Shown: positions 17,235 through 26,014, numbered from the stretch's first letter. The stretch: 64,000 nucleotides of DNA from Paenibacillus sacheonensis (GCF_009909195.1 NZ_JAAAMU010000004.1:186001-250000); one strand, 5' to 3'. The notes: a model not told the origin generated them from the sequence alone. Program-made: numbers and translations.

Positions 17235-18428
17235 CTAGCGAAGCCGAAGCCTCGCGGAAATAACCGATACGGCTGCAAGCAGCGTTATGCCGCAGGTGAA
17301 AATAAGCAGCAAGGCGGGCGCATAGGGCCAAAGGGAGAGTAAATCGCCTGCACGTATGGCGCCGATCCCGGAAGTATAGGTTTCGTCATGCTGCCAAGCG
17401 AAGGCGGAAGCTGCCGGAGTGACGCCGTTCATGAGCCACGTGAGCGGTTTCCAGCACAGGAGCATGAGCAGGAAGGCGACGGCGCTCTGAAGGATGCGGG
17501 CGATTGCCAGCGAGCGCAGGGATAGCCCGGTGCCCGCGATCGCCGATCCGGCTTGCAGCAAGGCGCTTATTCCTCCCCAGCTGAGAACGGCAGCGATGGC
17601 AGCCGCCTTCCACGGCACGCCGCCTGCGAACGAGAACGCGGATACGGCATACGTGCCGATATGGCTCTCGATCAGTCCGGAGAGGACGAACGGCGGAATC
17701 GAGCTTGGCAGCAGCGGTTCCATCAGCTTTACGAGTACGGCGCAGAAGATCATAAACCCGCCGATGGCCATCAGCTTATAGACGGCAACGGATACGGCGT
17801 CTCCGAGCAGCTTGCCGAATGTGCGGCCATCGCGTTCGCGCGCCTCCCTCATTGCCTTGGCCGCCTGGCGGAAGATTCCTGCAGCGGGTCGATCGACGGC
17901 GGCTTGACCGGTTTGGACGGGTTCGCGTCGCGTGAATCTTGCCGCTACGAGGGCAGGCAGGAGAGCGGACAGCCAAACGATCAGCGCGATCGCGATGCCC
18001 AGTTCGGGCCGATGCAGGAATCCCGTTCCGACGACGAGCAGCATGAAGAGCGGGCTGGGCAGATGGGACAGCGCGAGCAGGCGATTGCCCTGCTTTGCGG
18101 TCAAGGTATTGCTCTTGCGCAGGGCCGCGGCCGTCTCGGCTCCGCAGGGGAACCCGCCTGTCCAGCCGATGACCATGGCGACGCCGGTTTCGCCCGGCAG
18201 TCGGAACAGCTTGCGCATCAGCGGGTGGAGGAGCGTTCCGAGCGCGTGAACGGCGCCGAAGGCCAGCATCAGCTCGAGCAGCGTCAGGAAGGGAAGCAGT
18301 CCCGGGAAGACGATATTCCACCACACGGTTAACCCTTGCAGGGAAGCTTGGAAGGCTGCATCCGGCTTGGTGATAATCGAAGCGACAAGCAGTATGGATA
18401 AGCAGGCGAGCAGAATCGTTCTTATCAT
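17235..18428 (-). CDS. ylbJ: Sporulation integral membrane protein YlbJ
   Basis: A 397-residue polytopic membrane protein with a nucleoside-recognition (gate) domain pattern, matching YlbJ, which in B. subtilis is made under SigE in the mother cell and is needed for heat-resistant spores. Recognisable parts are GLTVWWNIVFPGLLPFL, MVIGWTGGFPCGAETAAALR and LSGLIESHIGTYAVS. Position next to coaD is as in Bacillus. GGAGTGAAG precedes the minus-strand ATG. B. subtilis has ylbK and ylbL between ylbJ and ylbM; both are absent here. Confidence 0.9.
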   Translation of the reverse strand: MIRTILLACLSILLVASIITKPDAAFQASLQGLTVWWNIVFPGLLPFLTLLELMLAFGAVHALGTLLHPLMRKLFRLPGETGVAMVIGWTGGFPCGAETAAALRKSNTLTAKQGNRLLALSHLPSPLFMLLVVGTGFLHRPELGIAIALIVWLSALLPALVAARFTRREPVQTGQAAVDRPAAGIFRQAAKAMREARERDGRTFGKLLGDAVSVAVYKLMAIGGFMIFCAVLVKLMEPLLPSSIPPFVLSGLIESHIGTYAVSAFSFAGGVPWKAAAIAAVLSWGGISALLQAGSAIAGTGLSLRSLAIARILQSAVAFLLMLLCWKPLTWLMNGVTPAASAFAWQHDETYTSGIGAIRAGDLLSLWPYAPALLLIFTCGITLLAAVSVISARLRLR

Positions 18429-18534
18429 CGCACTTCACTCCAGGCGTAGGGTAGGGCCCGTCGGACAAACCGGGGCCACTACATGTTTACGCTTGTCTGC
18501 TTGCGAGTAGACCTGCATTTAATCGGAGCGAAGC

Positions 18535-19779
18535 TTATTCGATGGAGATAGGCTTCTCATAATAATCGCGGAAGAGATCCCTTGGCGCTGCGTCGGGCCA
18601 ACCGAGCGCGTAGATGGACGTGGCTTGGACATCCAATGCGAGGTATGGATATTCTTTCGCGGCCCGCGCCGCGCTCTGCAGCACCGGAAGCTTGGCGGAC
18701 TTGCGCATCCGCTTCAGCAGTTCTCTGCCGCGAGGACTGCAGCCGAGCACGCGTATATATTGAACGCCGGTGCGCAGCCGGTCGGGCGAGAGCAGCTCCT
18801 TGTCATGCCCGAGCAGGATCGACAGCAGCGCCCGTTGCAGCTTCGTGCGCGTGTAGCGCTTCGTCTTCAAACGCTCCAGCAGCGGCTCGAACGCCAGGCT
18901 CTCCAGCTCGGGCAGCGCGTTCTTGATCCGGTGTTCCAGTCCCTCGCTCATTTCGTGATAGCGGCCAAGCGCTTCCGCCGATTCCGAGACGAGCTTGTGG
19001 AATAATGGCGCTGCATAATGTTCCCAGCTCCCGCGGGCGCGTCCAATCGCATGGTCCCGGAGCAGCAGCTCCATCGTGGACGGCGGGACGAAGGGAGCGG
19101 CGCCTTCCGGCGCAAGCGATTCCGCCACGAGCTTGCGGATAGCCGTTGCGCTCGCGATCTGCGCATCGGTGATGCTGGTCTGCGCGTAGCCGGCTTTCTC
19201 CCGGCGAAGCGAGAACGGCTCGATGGCGCTGCCCAGCCGCTCCAGCGCGAGCAGGTAATGCAGCCCAAGCGTATTGTTGGGCTGCTCGAACGGGAACGCC
19301 GCGGCTTCCTCGTCGCCTGCCTCGGCCATGAACCGCCGGACGGCCCCGCTGTAGGCGGCGGGGTAGCTGCGGCCTGTCCGAAGCTCATCCGCCATGAGCG
19401 GCCCGAACGACGACGGCTCATGAGCGAGCAGCCGCGCGACGCGGCGGAGCGGCGCGATATCGCCCGCCTCGCTGCCGAAGCAGAGCGCGTCTACGACGCC
19501 GGTCGCGTCCAAGAGCGCCGCGGCGCCGTAGGCGAACCATTCCGCCGCCTGCGTGGAATAGGCGACGGGCAGCTCGATCACGACGTCGCAGCCGCCGCGC
19601 AGCGCCATTTCGGTCCGCGTCCATTTGTTAAGCAGCGCGGGTTCTCCGCGCTGCAGGAATTGGCCGCTCATGACGGCGACGACCGCATCGCTTTTCGTTA
19701 TTTTAAGCGATTGCTGTAAATGATATAGATGTCCATTATGGAACGGGTTATACTCGACAATGATCCCGACTGTGCGCAT
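18535..19779 (-). CDS. tmcAL: tRNA(Met) cytidine acetate ligase TmcAL (YlbM)
   Basis: A 414-residue HIGH-superfamily enzyme. The N-terminal MRTVGIIVEYNPFHNGHLYHL holds the ATP-binding HxGH-type motif, followed by MSGQFLQRGEPALLNKWTR and the GCDVVIELPVAYSTQAAEWFA block. The family uses acetate and ATP to acetylate C34 in the anticodon of elongator tRNA-Met. The length is normal (about 400-415). GGAGG precedes the ATG on the minus strand. It is divergently arranged with yceD-rpmF, whose promoter lies in the short gap. Confidence 0.93.
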   Translation of the reverse strand: MRTVGIIVEYNPFHNGHLYHLQQSLKITKSDAVVAVMSGQFLQRGEPALLNKWTRTEMALRGGCDVVIELPVAYSTQAAEWFAYGAAALLDATGVVDALCFGSEAGDIAPLRRVARLLAHEPSSFGPLMADELRTGRSYPAAYSGAVRRFMAEAGDEEAAAFPFEQPNNTLGLHYLLALERLGSAIEPFSLRREKAGYAQTSITDAQIASATAIRKLVAESLAPEGAAPFVPPSTMELLLRDHAIGRARGSWEHYAAPLFHKLVSESAEALGRYHEMSEGLEHRIKNALPELESLAFEPLLERLKTKRYTRTKLQRALLSILLGHDKELLSPDRLRTGVQYIRVLGCSPRGRELLKRMRKSAKLPVLQSAARAAKEYPYLALDVQATSIYALGWPDAAPRDLFRDYYEKPISIE

Positions 19780-19836
19780 GGGCAGACCTCCGTACGATGA
19801 ATCGTATATTTTTCACTATATCACGGCGTGAAAATG

Positions 19837-19866
19837 TTGACAAAACGAATCGATAATCGATATAAT
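19837..19866 (+). promoter_or_regulatory. Near-consensus SigA promoter of yceD-rpmF
   Basis: Perfect TTGACA (19837-19842) and perfect TATAAT (19861-19866) with an 18-base spacer. The spacer end carries ATCGAT-A-ATCGAT (19849-19861), a palindrome touching the -10 that could be an operator. Confidence 0.85.
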
Positions 19867-19892
19867 AAACTTTGTTTGTTTGGAGTGATACC

Positions 19893-20405
19893 ATGGAGAT
19901 TCATGTACGTGAATTAGCGGCCAAAGGGACGAAAACAACATTCAAGTCCAGCTTGAATACCGATTGGCTGAAGCAAGTGCGCAAGGATGTCCTGAACGCG
20001 AGTCCGATGGAAGTGAACATGACGGCTTGGGGCGAAGACGGCGTTGCCCATGTGGAGGGCGAGTTGACCATCGACGTGGAACTGTCCTGCTCCCGCTGTC
20101 TGGAACCAACCTCGGAACACGTCGTGTTGCCGTTTCACGAACGCTTCAAGAATGCTGCCGAAGTGGACGGATCGGAACCGGAAGACACCATCCCGGTCGA
20201 CGAGGACAAGCTGGAGCTCGAGCCGATGCTGGAAGAGATGCTGATGCTCGAACTGCCATTCGTGCCGCTGTGCAGCGAAGACTGCAAAGGACTTTGCCAC
20301 ACGTGCGGAAGCAACCTAAATGAGCAAAGTTGCGGCTGCTCTAACGAGCGGATCGATCCGAGGCTTGCCGCTTTGAAAGACTTGTTTAAAGACTCGAAGG
20401 AATAG
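19893..20405 (+). CDS. YceD/YlbN family protein (DUF177)
   Basis: A 170-residue protein of the DUF177 family that precedes rpmF in most bacteria. It has the conserved CSRCLEP motif and a C-terminal cysteine-rich part (CSEDCKGLCHTCGSNLNEQSCGC) that probably binds zinc. In plants and E. coli relatives are linked to 23S rRNA accumulation, so a role in large-subunit assembly is plausible but inferred. ATG 19893 is chosen over an upstream in-frame TTG because TGGAGTGAT precedes it. It shares its promoter with rpmF, 54 bases downstream. Confidence 0.88.
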   Translation: MEIHVRELAAKGTKTTFKSSLNTDWLKQVRKDVLNASPMEVNMTAWGEDGVAHVEGELTIDVELSCSRCLEPTSEHVVLPFHERFKNAAEVDGSEPEDTIPVDEDKLELEPMLEEMLMLELPFVPLCSEDCKGLCHTCGSNLNEQSCGCSNERIDPRLAALKDLFKDSKE

Positions 20406-20459
20406 AAGCGCTGCATCGATCAGCACGCTTCATGCAATTCTGTTAAGGAGGTGGGAAAC

Positions 20460-20633
20460 ATGGCAGTACCACAACGTAGAACATCCAAGACGCGTCGTGA
20501 CAAACGCCGCACGCACTTCAAACTGGCTGTGCCAGGTATGGTAAAATGCGATCAATGCGGAGAATTGAAATTGGCTCACCGCGTTTGCAAAGTGTGCGGA
20601 ACTTACAAATCGAGAGAGATCATCAAACAATAG
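20460..20633 (+). CDS. rpmF: Ribosomal protein bL32
   Basis: A 57-residue large-subunit ribosomal protein. It begins [17 protein letters not shown] as all bL32 do and has the zinc-binding pairs CDQCG and CKVCG (C+ form, all four cysteines kept). AAGGAGG lies 8 bases before the ATG. It ends the yceD-rpmF unit; a TTCG-capped hairpin follows directly. Confidence 0.97.
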   Translation: MAVPQRRTSKTRRDKRRTHFKLAVPGMVKCDQCGELKLAHRVCKVCGTYKSREIIKQ

Positions 20634-20645
20634 TTTGACGCCACG

Positions 20646-20677
20646 AATAGGACTTCATCTTCGGATGGAGTCCTATT
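20646..20677 (+). terminator. TTCG-tetraloop hairpin after rpmF
   Basis: A 14-bp stem (20646-20659 with 20664-20677, one G-U pair) is capped by TTCG and followed by a weak T-rich stretch (GTATTTCCC). Between here and fapR (20680-20938) I see only the FapR operator and promoter. Confidence 0.65.
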
Positions 20678-20830
20678 GTATTTCCCGGACGCATAATCTT
20701 TTATTTCGAACGAGTACTCTTACATATCCCGCACAGTCAGTCATCGTATATATTCATCAGCGCATAAAACGGTTTTTATACCTGAATCTGCCTTCGACGT
20801 TGCGCGGAGCGGCTTTCTTCTATATACTTG

Positions 20831-20847
20831 TTAGTACCTGGTTATAA
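20831..20847 (+). promoter_or_regulatory. FapR operator overlapping the fapR -10
   Basis: TTAGTACCTGGTTATAA matches the FapR box (TTAGTACCTRNTACTAA-like): the left half and centre are exact and the right half is degenerate. It overlaps TATAAT (20843-20848), so FapR binding would block transcription of its own operon until malonyl-CoA or malonyl-ACP releases it, as known in Bacillus. No clear -35 is seen. Confidence 0.75.
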
Positions 20848-20938
20848 TAGCTGATTGTAACGTAGCTGTCTTGGCTCAGGTTCAGCCGCTTGTCCGGCAC
20901 TGCCGCGTATGAACTGCAGCTGAGCATATACTAGAACC

Positions 20939-21565
20939 ATGGCAAAGGTGGTGCGGACCATCGAACGGCTTCCGAAACGAGAACGTCATCAGCTGCTCGG
21001 CTCGCTGATCGACGATAATCCTTTTATAACGGATCAAGAGCTGACAAGACAGCTGAAAGTCAGCATTCAAACGGTGCGCCTTGACCGGCTGGAGCTCGGC
21101 ATTCCCGAATTGCGGGAGCGCATGAAACTAATGGCGGAGCGTTCGTACGACCCGGTCCGATCATTGCCGCTGGATGAAGTTATCGGAGACATCGTGGATC
21201 TGCAGCTGGACCACAGCGGCATTTCCCTTTTTGAAATCAAGGAAGAGCATGTATTTTCCAGAACCGGCATCGCCCGCGGCCACCATGTTTTCGCGCAAGC
21301 CAATTCACTGGCGGTAGCGGTCATTAACGATGAAATCGCTCTGACGGCGACGGCGGATATCCGCTTCGTCCGTCAAGTGAAGCTAGGCGAGAAATGCATA
21401 GCCAAAGCCTACGTAAGATCGATCTCCGGCGGACGCAGCAAAGCCAAAGTCGAGGTCTTTTCTTATGTAAGCGATGAAATGGTGTTTCAGGGCAGCTTTC
21501 TTATTTATCGTTCCGCAGGCGAGACGGTCATCGAAGGAGGTATGGATGGTGCGGATCGCAATTGA
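20939..21565 (+). CDS. fapR: Transcription factor FapR, regulator of fatty acid and phospholipid synthesis
   Basis: A 208-residue repressor: a DeoR-like helix-turn-helix at the N-terminus ([31 protein letters not shown]) and a hot-dog effector domain (about residues 85-190) with [27 protein letters not shown] and the DIRFVRQV strand that contacts malonyl-CoA. Similarity to B. subtilis FapR is obvious throughout, and the gene leads the lipid operon with its own operator upstream. An oddity is the start: no Shine-Dalgarno sequence precedes ATG 20939, and an in-frame stop at 20921-20923 rules out a longer form. It overlaps plsX by 20 bases. Confidence 0.94.
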   Translation: MAKVVRTIERLPKRERHQLLGSLIDDNPFITDQELTRQLKVSIQTVRLDRLELGIPELRERMKLMAERSYDPVRSLPLDEVIGDIVDLQLDHSGISLFEIKEEHVFSRTGIARGHHVFAQANSLAVAVINDEIALTATADIRFVRQVKLGEKCIAKAYVRSISGGRSKAKVEVFSYVSDEMVFQGSFLIYRSAGETVIEGGMDGADRN

Positions 21566-22538
21566 CGCGATGGGGGGCGACCATGCCCCTTCGCAAATCG
21601 TAAAAGGCGCGTTGGAAGCAGCGCTCGAAAGTCCGGAGGTTTCCATCATTCTGGTGGGCGACGAGGCGCAGATCAAGACGCATCTCGGCGCCAAGGTTCC
21701 GTCGAATATCGAAATCGTCCATGCGGACGATGTCATCGGACCTGACGACGAGCCGGTCAAAGCGGTTCGGCGCAAGAAAGGGTCATCGATGGTGATGGCC
21801 GGGCAATTGGTGCGCGACGGCCGGGCCGAAGCCATGCTGTCGGCCGGCAATACAGGCGCGCTGATGACGACCGGACTGCTCGTCGTCGGTAGGCTGGAAG
21901 GAATCGAGCGTCCGGCGCTCGTCACGATGCTGCCGACGATGGACGATATCGGCGTGCTCGCCCTTGACTTAGGCGCGAACATGGACGCCAAGCCGGAGCA
22001 TCTTCTGCAGTATGCGATCATGGGCAGCATCTATCGCGCGCGAATGAACGGGCAGTCCCAGCCGCGCGTCGGCTTGCTCAACGTAGGCACGGAAGCCATG
22101 AAAGGAAACGAGCTGACGAAAGCGGCGTACGATCTGCTCGAGGCGGCGCCGATTCATTTTATCGGCAACGTGGAGGCGCGCGACGTCTTGATGCGCAACT
22201 GCGACGTGCTGATTTGCGACGGTTTCGCGGGCAACATTATGCTGAAGGCGATGGAAGGGACGGCGGGCACGCTGTTCAAGACGATCCGGGACATTTTCTC
22301 GAGCTCGCTCTTATCTAAAGTGGCCGCGGCCATCGTCATGCCCAAGCTTCGCATGCTGCGCAAAAAAATGGACTACAACGAGCACGGCGGCGCTCCGCTG
22401 CTGGGCATTAACGGACTCGTATTCAAATGTCATGGCTCCTCCGACGTGAAAGCCATCAAAAGCACGGTACGTCAAGCCAAACTGGCGATCCAGAGCAACT
22501 TGGTATCTTCTATCGCAGCGGAAATTAGCAGGAAGTGA
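21546..22538 (+). CDS. plsX: Phosphate acyltransferase PlsX
   Basis: A 330-residue peripheral membrane enzyme converting acyl-ACP and phosphate to acyl-phosphate, the donor for PlsY in phospholipid synthesis. It starts [14 protein letters not shown] and has [28 protein letters not shown] and [10 protein letters not shown], all typical. AAGGAGG (21534-21540) sets the start at ATG 21546 or the next codon GTG 21549. It overlaps the end of fapR and just overlaps the possible GTG start of fabH. Confidence 0.95.
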   Translation: MVRIAIDAMGGDHAPSQIVKGALEAALESPEVSIILVGDEAQIKTHLGAKVPSNIEIVHADDVIGPDDEPVKAVRRKKGSSMVMAGQLVRDGRAEAMLSAGNTGALMTTGLLVVGRLEGIERPALVTMLPTMDDIGVLALDLGANMDAKPEHLLQYAIMGSIYRARMNGQSQPRVGLLNVGTEAMKGNELTKAAYDLLEAAPIHFIGNVEARDVLMRNCDVLICDGFAGNIMLKAMEGTAGTLFKTIRDIFSSSLLSKVAAAIVMPKLRMLRKKMDYNEHGGAPLLGINGLVFKCHGSSDVKAIKSTVRQAKLAIQSNLVSSIAAEISRK

Positions 22539-22546
22539 GTGGGAGC

Positions 22547-23533
22547 ATGCAGCTACATCCCGTAGGTATTATCGGCACCGGCAAATACGTGCCTGAACGA
22601 ATTTTGACGAATAAAGACCTGGAACAGATGGTCGAAACGAACGACGAATGGATCGTCACGCGCACGGGCATGCGGGAACGCCGCATCGCCGCGCCGGAGC
22701 AGGCGACTTCGGACCTGGCTTACCAAGCATCCTTGAAAGCGATCGAAGCCGCTGGTTTGACCGCGGAAGACATTGATCTGATCATCGTCGCGACGATTAC
22801 GCCGGATATGTTCTTCCCGTCGACGGCCTGCCTGCTGCAGGATAAGCTGGGCGCCCGGAAAGCGGCGGCGTTCGACTTGTCGGCTGCCTGTTCCGGGTTC
22901 ATCTACGGCCTCGCGACGGCATCCAGCATGATTGCGAACGGCATGTACAAACACGTGCTCGTTGTCGGGGCGGAATGCCTGTCCCGCATCACGGATTATA
23001 CCGACCGCAATACCTGCATTCTGTTCGGCGACGGCGCAGGCGCCGTCGTCCTCGGCCAAGTGCCCGAAGGCCGCGGCTTCCGCTCCTTCGAACTCGGCGC
23101 CGACGGCTCCGGCGGCGAATTGCTCCGCGTTTGCGGCGGCGGCTCGCGCATGCCATCCTCGGCGGACACCATTGCGGATAAACAGCATTTTATCTATATG
23201 GCCGGCAACGAAGTGTACAAGTTCGCTGTCCGGATCATGGGGAACGCCGCGGAAGAAGCGCTGCGCAAAGCGGGCATCGACAAGAAAGACATCGATCTGC
23301 TCGTCCCGCATCAAGCCAATATCCGCATCATTCAATCCGCGCTGAACCGGTTGGATCTGCCGCAGGAGAAGTGCATGATCAACTTGGATAAGTACGGCAA
23401 CGTATCGGCGGCTTCGATTCCGATCGCGCTGGCCGAAGCCGTGGAGCAAAACCGCGTGAACGAAGGCGACCGCATCGTGCTGGTCGGTTTCGGCGGCGGA
23501 TTGACCTGGGGCGCTTCCGTGTTGGTTTGGTAA
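22547..23533 (+). CDS. fabH: Beta-ketoacyl-ACP synthase III
   Basis: A 328-residue condensing enzyme that starts fatty acid synthesis by joining an acyl-CoA to malonyl-ACP. The catalytic triad is complete: Cys115 (SAACSGF), His255 (PHQAN) and Asn285 (KYGNVSAAS). In Gram-positive relatives branched acyl-CoA primers are preferred; that is inference here. ATG 22547 is chosen (an in-frame GTG at 22535 is possible); AGGAAG lies 11 bases ahead. In B. subtilis fabH sits elsewhere on the chromosome; here it is inserted between plsX and fabD. Confidence 0.95.
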   Translation: MQLHPVGIIGTGKYVPERILTNKDLEQMVETNDEWIVTRTGMRERRIAAPEQATSDLAYQASLKAIEAAGLTAEDIDLIIVATITPDMFFPSTACLLQDKLGARKAAAFDLSAACSGFIYGLATASSMIANGMYKHVLVVGAECLSRITDYTDRNTCILFGDGAGAVVLGQVPEGRGFRSFELGADGSGGELLRVCGGGSRMPSSADTIADKQHFIYMAGNEVYKFAVRIMGNAAEEALRKAGIDKKDIDLLVPHQANIRIIQSALNRLDLPQEKCMINLDKYGNVSAASIPIALAEAVEQNRVNEGDRIVLVGFGGGLTWGASVLVW

Positions 23534-23588
23534 TCATTCATAATCTACCTTAATGTGTAATGTAATCGTGTCGGAGGTGCTGATCTCA

Positions 23589-24515
23589 ATGGGCAAGACC
23601 GCATTCGTATTTCCCGGCCAAGGCGCGCAGGCAGTCGGCATGGGCCAAGATATTTATGAAGCGTTCCCGGCATCGCGGGCTATCATCGATGCCGCGGACG
23701 AAGCGCTCGGCTTCAAATTAAGCGATATTATTTTTCAAGGCCCGGAAGACGTCCTGAAACAAACCGTCAACACGCAGCCTGCGCTTCTGACCGTCAGCAT
23801 GGCGTACATGGAAGCGCTCCGCGAAAGCGGGCTTACAGCCGATTATGTGGCAGGCCATTCGCTCGGCGAATACAGCGCGCTTGTCGCAGCAGGGTCGTTG
23901 TCCTTCCAGGATGCCGTGCGAACGGTTCGCTCCCGCGGCGAATTCATGGAGCAGGCCGTTCCGAGCGGCCAAGGCGCCATGGCTGCCGTTCTCGGCGCAG
24001 AACGCGAAGCACTGGCTGCGCTCTGCGCGTCCGCATCCGCCGACGCCGGCGCGGTAGAACTGGCTAACGTTAACTGCCCCGGACAGATCGTCGTATCCGG
24101 TACGGCTGCTGGCGTGCAAGCCATCGTCGAACGCGGAAAAGAAGCCGGCGCGAAGCGGGTTATCCCGCTCGAAGTCAGCGGACCCTTCCACTCTTCGCTC
24201 ATGAAACCGGCCGCTGATCGTCTGAAAGACGTCTTGGCAGCCGTCAACATGCAGGATGCGTCGATCCCGGTCATCGCGAACGTAACGGCCAAGCCCGTCA
24301 CGGAAAGCGGCGAAATTCGCAAATTGCTCGAAGAACAGGTATACTCGCCTGTATTGTGGGAAGACAGCGTACGGTACTTGGTCGAGCAAGGGGTCGACAC
24401 GTTCGTCGAAATCGGATCGGGCACGGTTCTCGCCGGCCTGATCAAAAAAATCGACAAATCCGTCAAGGTCGTCTCGATCAACAGCCTGGAGGCGCTGAAA
24501 GCGGCTACGCTTTAA
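23589..24515 (+). CDS. fabD: Malonyl-CoA:ACP transacylase
   Basis: A 308-residue enzyme that loads malonate onto ACP. It begins MGKTAFVFPGQGAQ, has the active-site serine in GHSLGEYSA (Ser91) and the catalytic His201 in GPFHSSLM. GGAGGTG lies 9 bases before ATG 23589, fixing the start within a slightly longer open frame. It follows fabH after 55 bases. The distance to fabG is unusual: about 650 bases of repeat-rich DNA, where B. subtilis has the two genes adjacent. Confidence 0.95.
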   Translation: MGKTAFVFPGQGAQAVGMGQDIYEAFPASRAIIDAADEALGFKLSDIIFQGPEDVLKQTVNTQPALLTVSMAYMEALRESGLTADYVAGHSLGEYSALVAAGSLSFQDAVRTVRSRGEFMEQAVPSGQGAMAAVLGAEREALAALCASASADAGAVELANVNCPGQIVVSGTAAGVQAIVERGKEAGAKRVIPLEVSGPFHSSLMKPAADRLKDVLAAVNMQDASIPVIANVTAKPVTESGEIRKLLEEQVYSPVLWEDSVRYLVEQGVDTFVEIGSGTVLAGLIKKIDKSVKVVSINSLEALKAATL

Positions 24516-24520
24516 GAATA

Positions 24521-24678
24521 CGGTGGAAAACCGTGGCCTCCGATCGGTTTGGGTCTTCGCTCGCTGTTGTAGTTCTGATTCCCTTGATTATATAAGTAAT
24601 TAGAGGTAGGAATCAGACTACAAAGGCGAACGCTGACGCTGCTACGACTCCAATCCGACTCTCCGGCCAATCTCCACC
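24521..24678. repeat. Imperfect long palindrome, MITE-like, between fabD and fabG
   Basis: The ends are inverted copies (CGGTGGA at 24521-24527, TCCACCG at 24672-24678). The inner arms pair almost perfectly (24567-24582 with 24609-24623, one base bulged) around a 26-base AT-rich loop. The stretches between are degenerate inverted repeats, so the whole 158 bases can fold into one long hairpin. There is no coding capacity and I see no target-site duplication. It looks like a non-autonomous insertion or a REP-like element. Confidence 0.6.
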
Positions 24679-24731
24679 GCTGCTTCAAAAGCTTGCGATG
24701 CCTTCGCTTCCACTAAGGGCAACGCAAAACC

Positions 24732-24858
24732 TTGGCAGCGATGTATGGGCTGCCTCTACGGCAGTATTAAGCTGCCAAAAAGCAGCTGCCCCAGGCAGCT
24801 GTAACGCCAACTTCGGCGGCGGGAACCTGCCGCCTCCGGCAAGCCAGCCGAAGGCGGC
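24732..24858. repeat. Cluster of GC-rich inverted repeats
   Basis: Three hairpins follow the palindrome: TTGGCAGC (24732-24739) with GCTGCCAA (24771-24778); CAGCTGCC (24783-24790) with GGCAGCTG (24794-24801); and an 11-base pair with one mismatch (24829-24839 with 24848-24858). None has a T run, so they are not standard terminators. No open frame here looks like protein. Confidence 0.5.
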
Positions 24859-24885
24859 GGCTTGCAACCCGCTCCAGCATAAAGC

Positions 24886-25035
24886 GTGTCCCGCGAGGGA
24901 CGAAAGCGAGGACAAGCACGCAGAGGCTCGCTAAGCGCCTCTGCGGCGCAGAACGTTCCCATGGTCCCGCAAGGGACAGCAGGTAACTCGCGAGCGCCAA
25001 AGGTGAAGTGTGTCCCGCAAGGGACGAAAACGAGG
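24886..25035. repeat. Direct repeats with GTCCCGC(A/G)AGGGAC hairpin core
   Basis: A 26-base unit at 24886-24911 recurs at 25010-25035 with 24 of 26 bases identical. A third, core-only copy lies at 24963-24977. Each core (GTCCC, 4 bases, GGGAC) can form a small hairpin. The flanking sequence to 25140 is G/C-run rich and without a gene. The arrangement suggests a dispersed intergenic repeat family. Confidence 0.55.
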
Positions 25036-25171
25036 TCAGGTAGAACGGATCTCGAGAGCGGTACTCTGTGGCACCAACGTTCTCCTTCCGGGTGTCCAGA
25101 GGGCCGGGGCCCTTGGGGTCCCCCTGGAGAGGGGATTTAGGGGGTCAGACCCATTGAGAGGAGAAATGAAA

Positions 25172-25921
25172 ATGTTCGCGGATCTATCTGGTAAAGTCGC
25201 GCTCGTCACAGGAGCATCCCGCGGCATCGGCCGCGCGATCGCGATTGCGCTCGCCGAGGCCGGCGCCGACGTCGCGATCAATTATTCCGGCAGCGAACAG
25301 GCTGCCGCGGAGACGGCCGAAGCGGTTCAAGCGCTTGGCCGCCGCACGCTCGTGCTGAAAGCCAACGTCGGCAAAACCGACGAGTTTGACGCGATGGTGA
25401 AGCAAGTGGTCGAAGCATTTGGCGTAATTGATATTTTAGTGAATAACGCGGGCATCACGCGTGACAATCTAATCATGCGCATGAAGGAAGAAGAATTCGA
25501 TCAAGTCATCGAAACGAACCTGAAAGGCGTGTTCAACGGGGTGAAAGCCGTGACGCGTCAAATGATGAAGCAGCGCTCGGGCCGCATCATTAACATTTCA
25601 TCGGTCGTGGGCGTGCTCGGCAACCCGGGACAAGCCAACTATGTCGCTGCCAAAGCCGGCGTCATCGGTCTGACCAAGGCTTCGGCTCGCGAACTGGCTT
25701 CACGTGGCATCACGGTCAATTGCGTGGCGCCGGGCTTTATTCAAACGGATATGACGGACAAGCTGCCGCAAGAAATGCGCGATAAGCTGGCCGCCGACAT
25801 TCCGCTGGCACGCCTCGGCGATCCGAAGGATATCGCTGGCGCCGTTCGTTTCTTGGCGTCTGATGCCGCCGGCTATATGACCGGTCAAACGATCCACGTC
25901 GATGGCGGCATGTACATGTAA
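25172..25921 (+). CDS. fabG: 3-oxoacyl-ACP reductase FabG
   Basis: A 249-residue short-chain dehydrogenase performing the first reduction of the elongation cycle with [13 protein letters not shown] (residues 13-20), NNAG (91-94) and the catalytic Ser143/Ser144, Tyr157 and Lys161 are present. AGGAG (25159-25163) is 8 bases from ATG 25172; ATG 25166 in the same frame is closer than ideal, and the much longer open frame from 25010 runs through the repeat and is rejected. Because of the long repeat-filled gap after fabD it may need its own promoter, but I could not see one. Confidence 0.95.
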   Translation: MFADLSGKVALVTGASRGIGRAIAIALAEAGADVAINYSGSEQAAAETAEAVQALGRRTLVLKANVGKTDEFDAMVKQVVEAFGVIDILVNNAGITRDNLIMRMKEEEFDQVIETNLKGVFNGVKAVTRQMMKQRSGRIINISSVVGVLGNPGQANYVAAKAGVIGLTKASARELASRGITVNCVAPGFIQTDMTDKLPQEMRDKLAADIPLARLGDPKDIAGAVRFLASDAAGYMTGQTIHVDGGMYM

Positions 25922-25963
25922 CTGCGTTCCGGACCGGGCCAGTATGGCGGCAAGCCGTTTGAT

Positions 25964-25993
25964 ATGGCATTTTGTCCGTAATTCTCGTATAAT
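25964..25993 (+). promoter_or_regulatory. Putative promoter of acpP
   Basis: ATGGCA (25964-25969), 18-base spacer, perfect TATAAT (25988-25993), just upstream of acpP. It would allow the abundant ACP to be made independently of the operon. Confidence 0.5.
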
Positions 25994-26014
25994 ACCATGG
26001 AGGAGGTGAACCGG

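Noticed and set aside
20635-20847. 70-codon open frame after rpmF
   Set aside because: It spans the rpmF hairpin, promoter DNA and the FapR operator, and has no ribosome-binding site.
24698-25140. Several 70-85-codon frames in the fabD-fabG gap, some with repeated SRxGRKRGQ or VPQGT stretches
   Set aside because: The repeated peptides come from translation of the direct repeats; no start signals or domains, and frames differ between copies.
24521-25140. CRISPR array
   Set aside because: The repeats are only two or three, irregularly spaced, unequal in length and not separated by uniform spacers; no cas genes are near.
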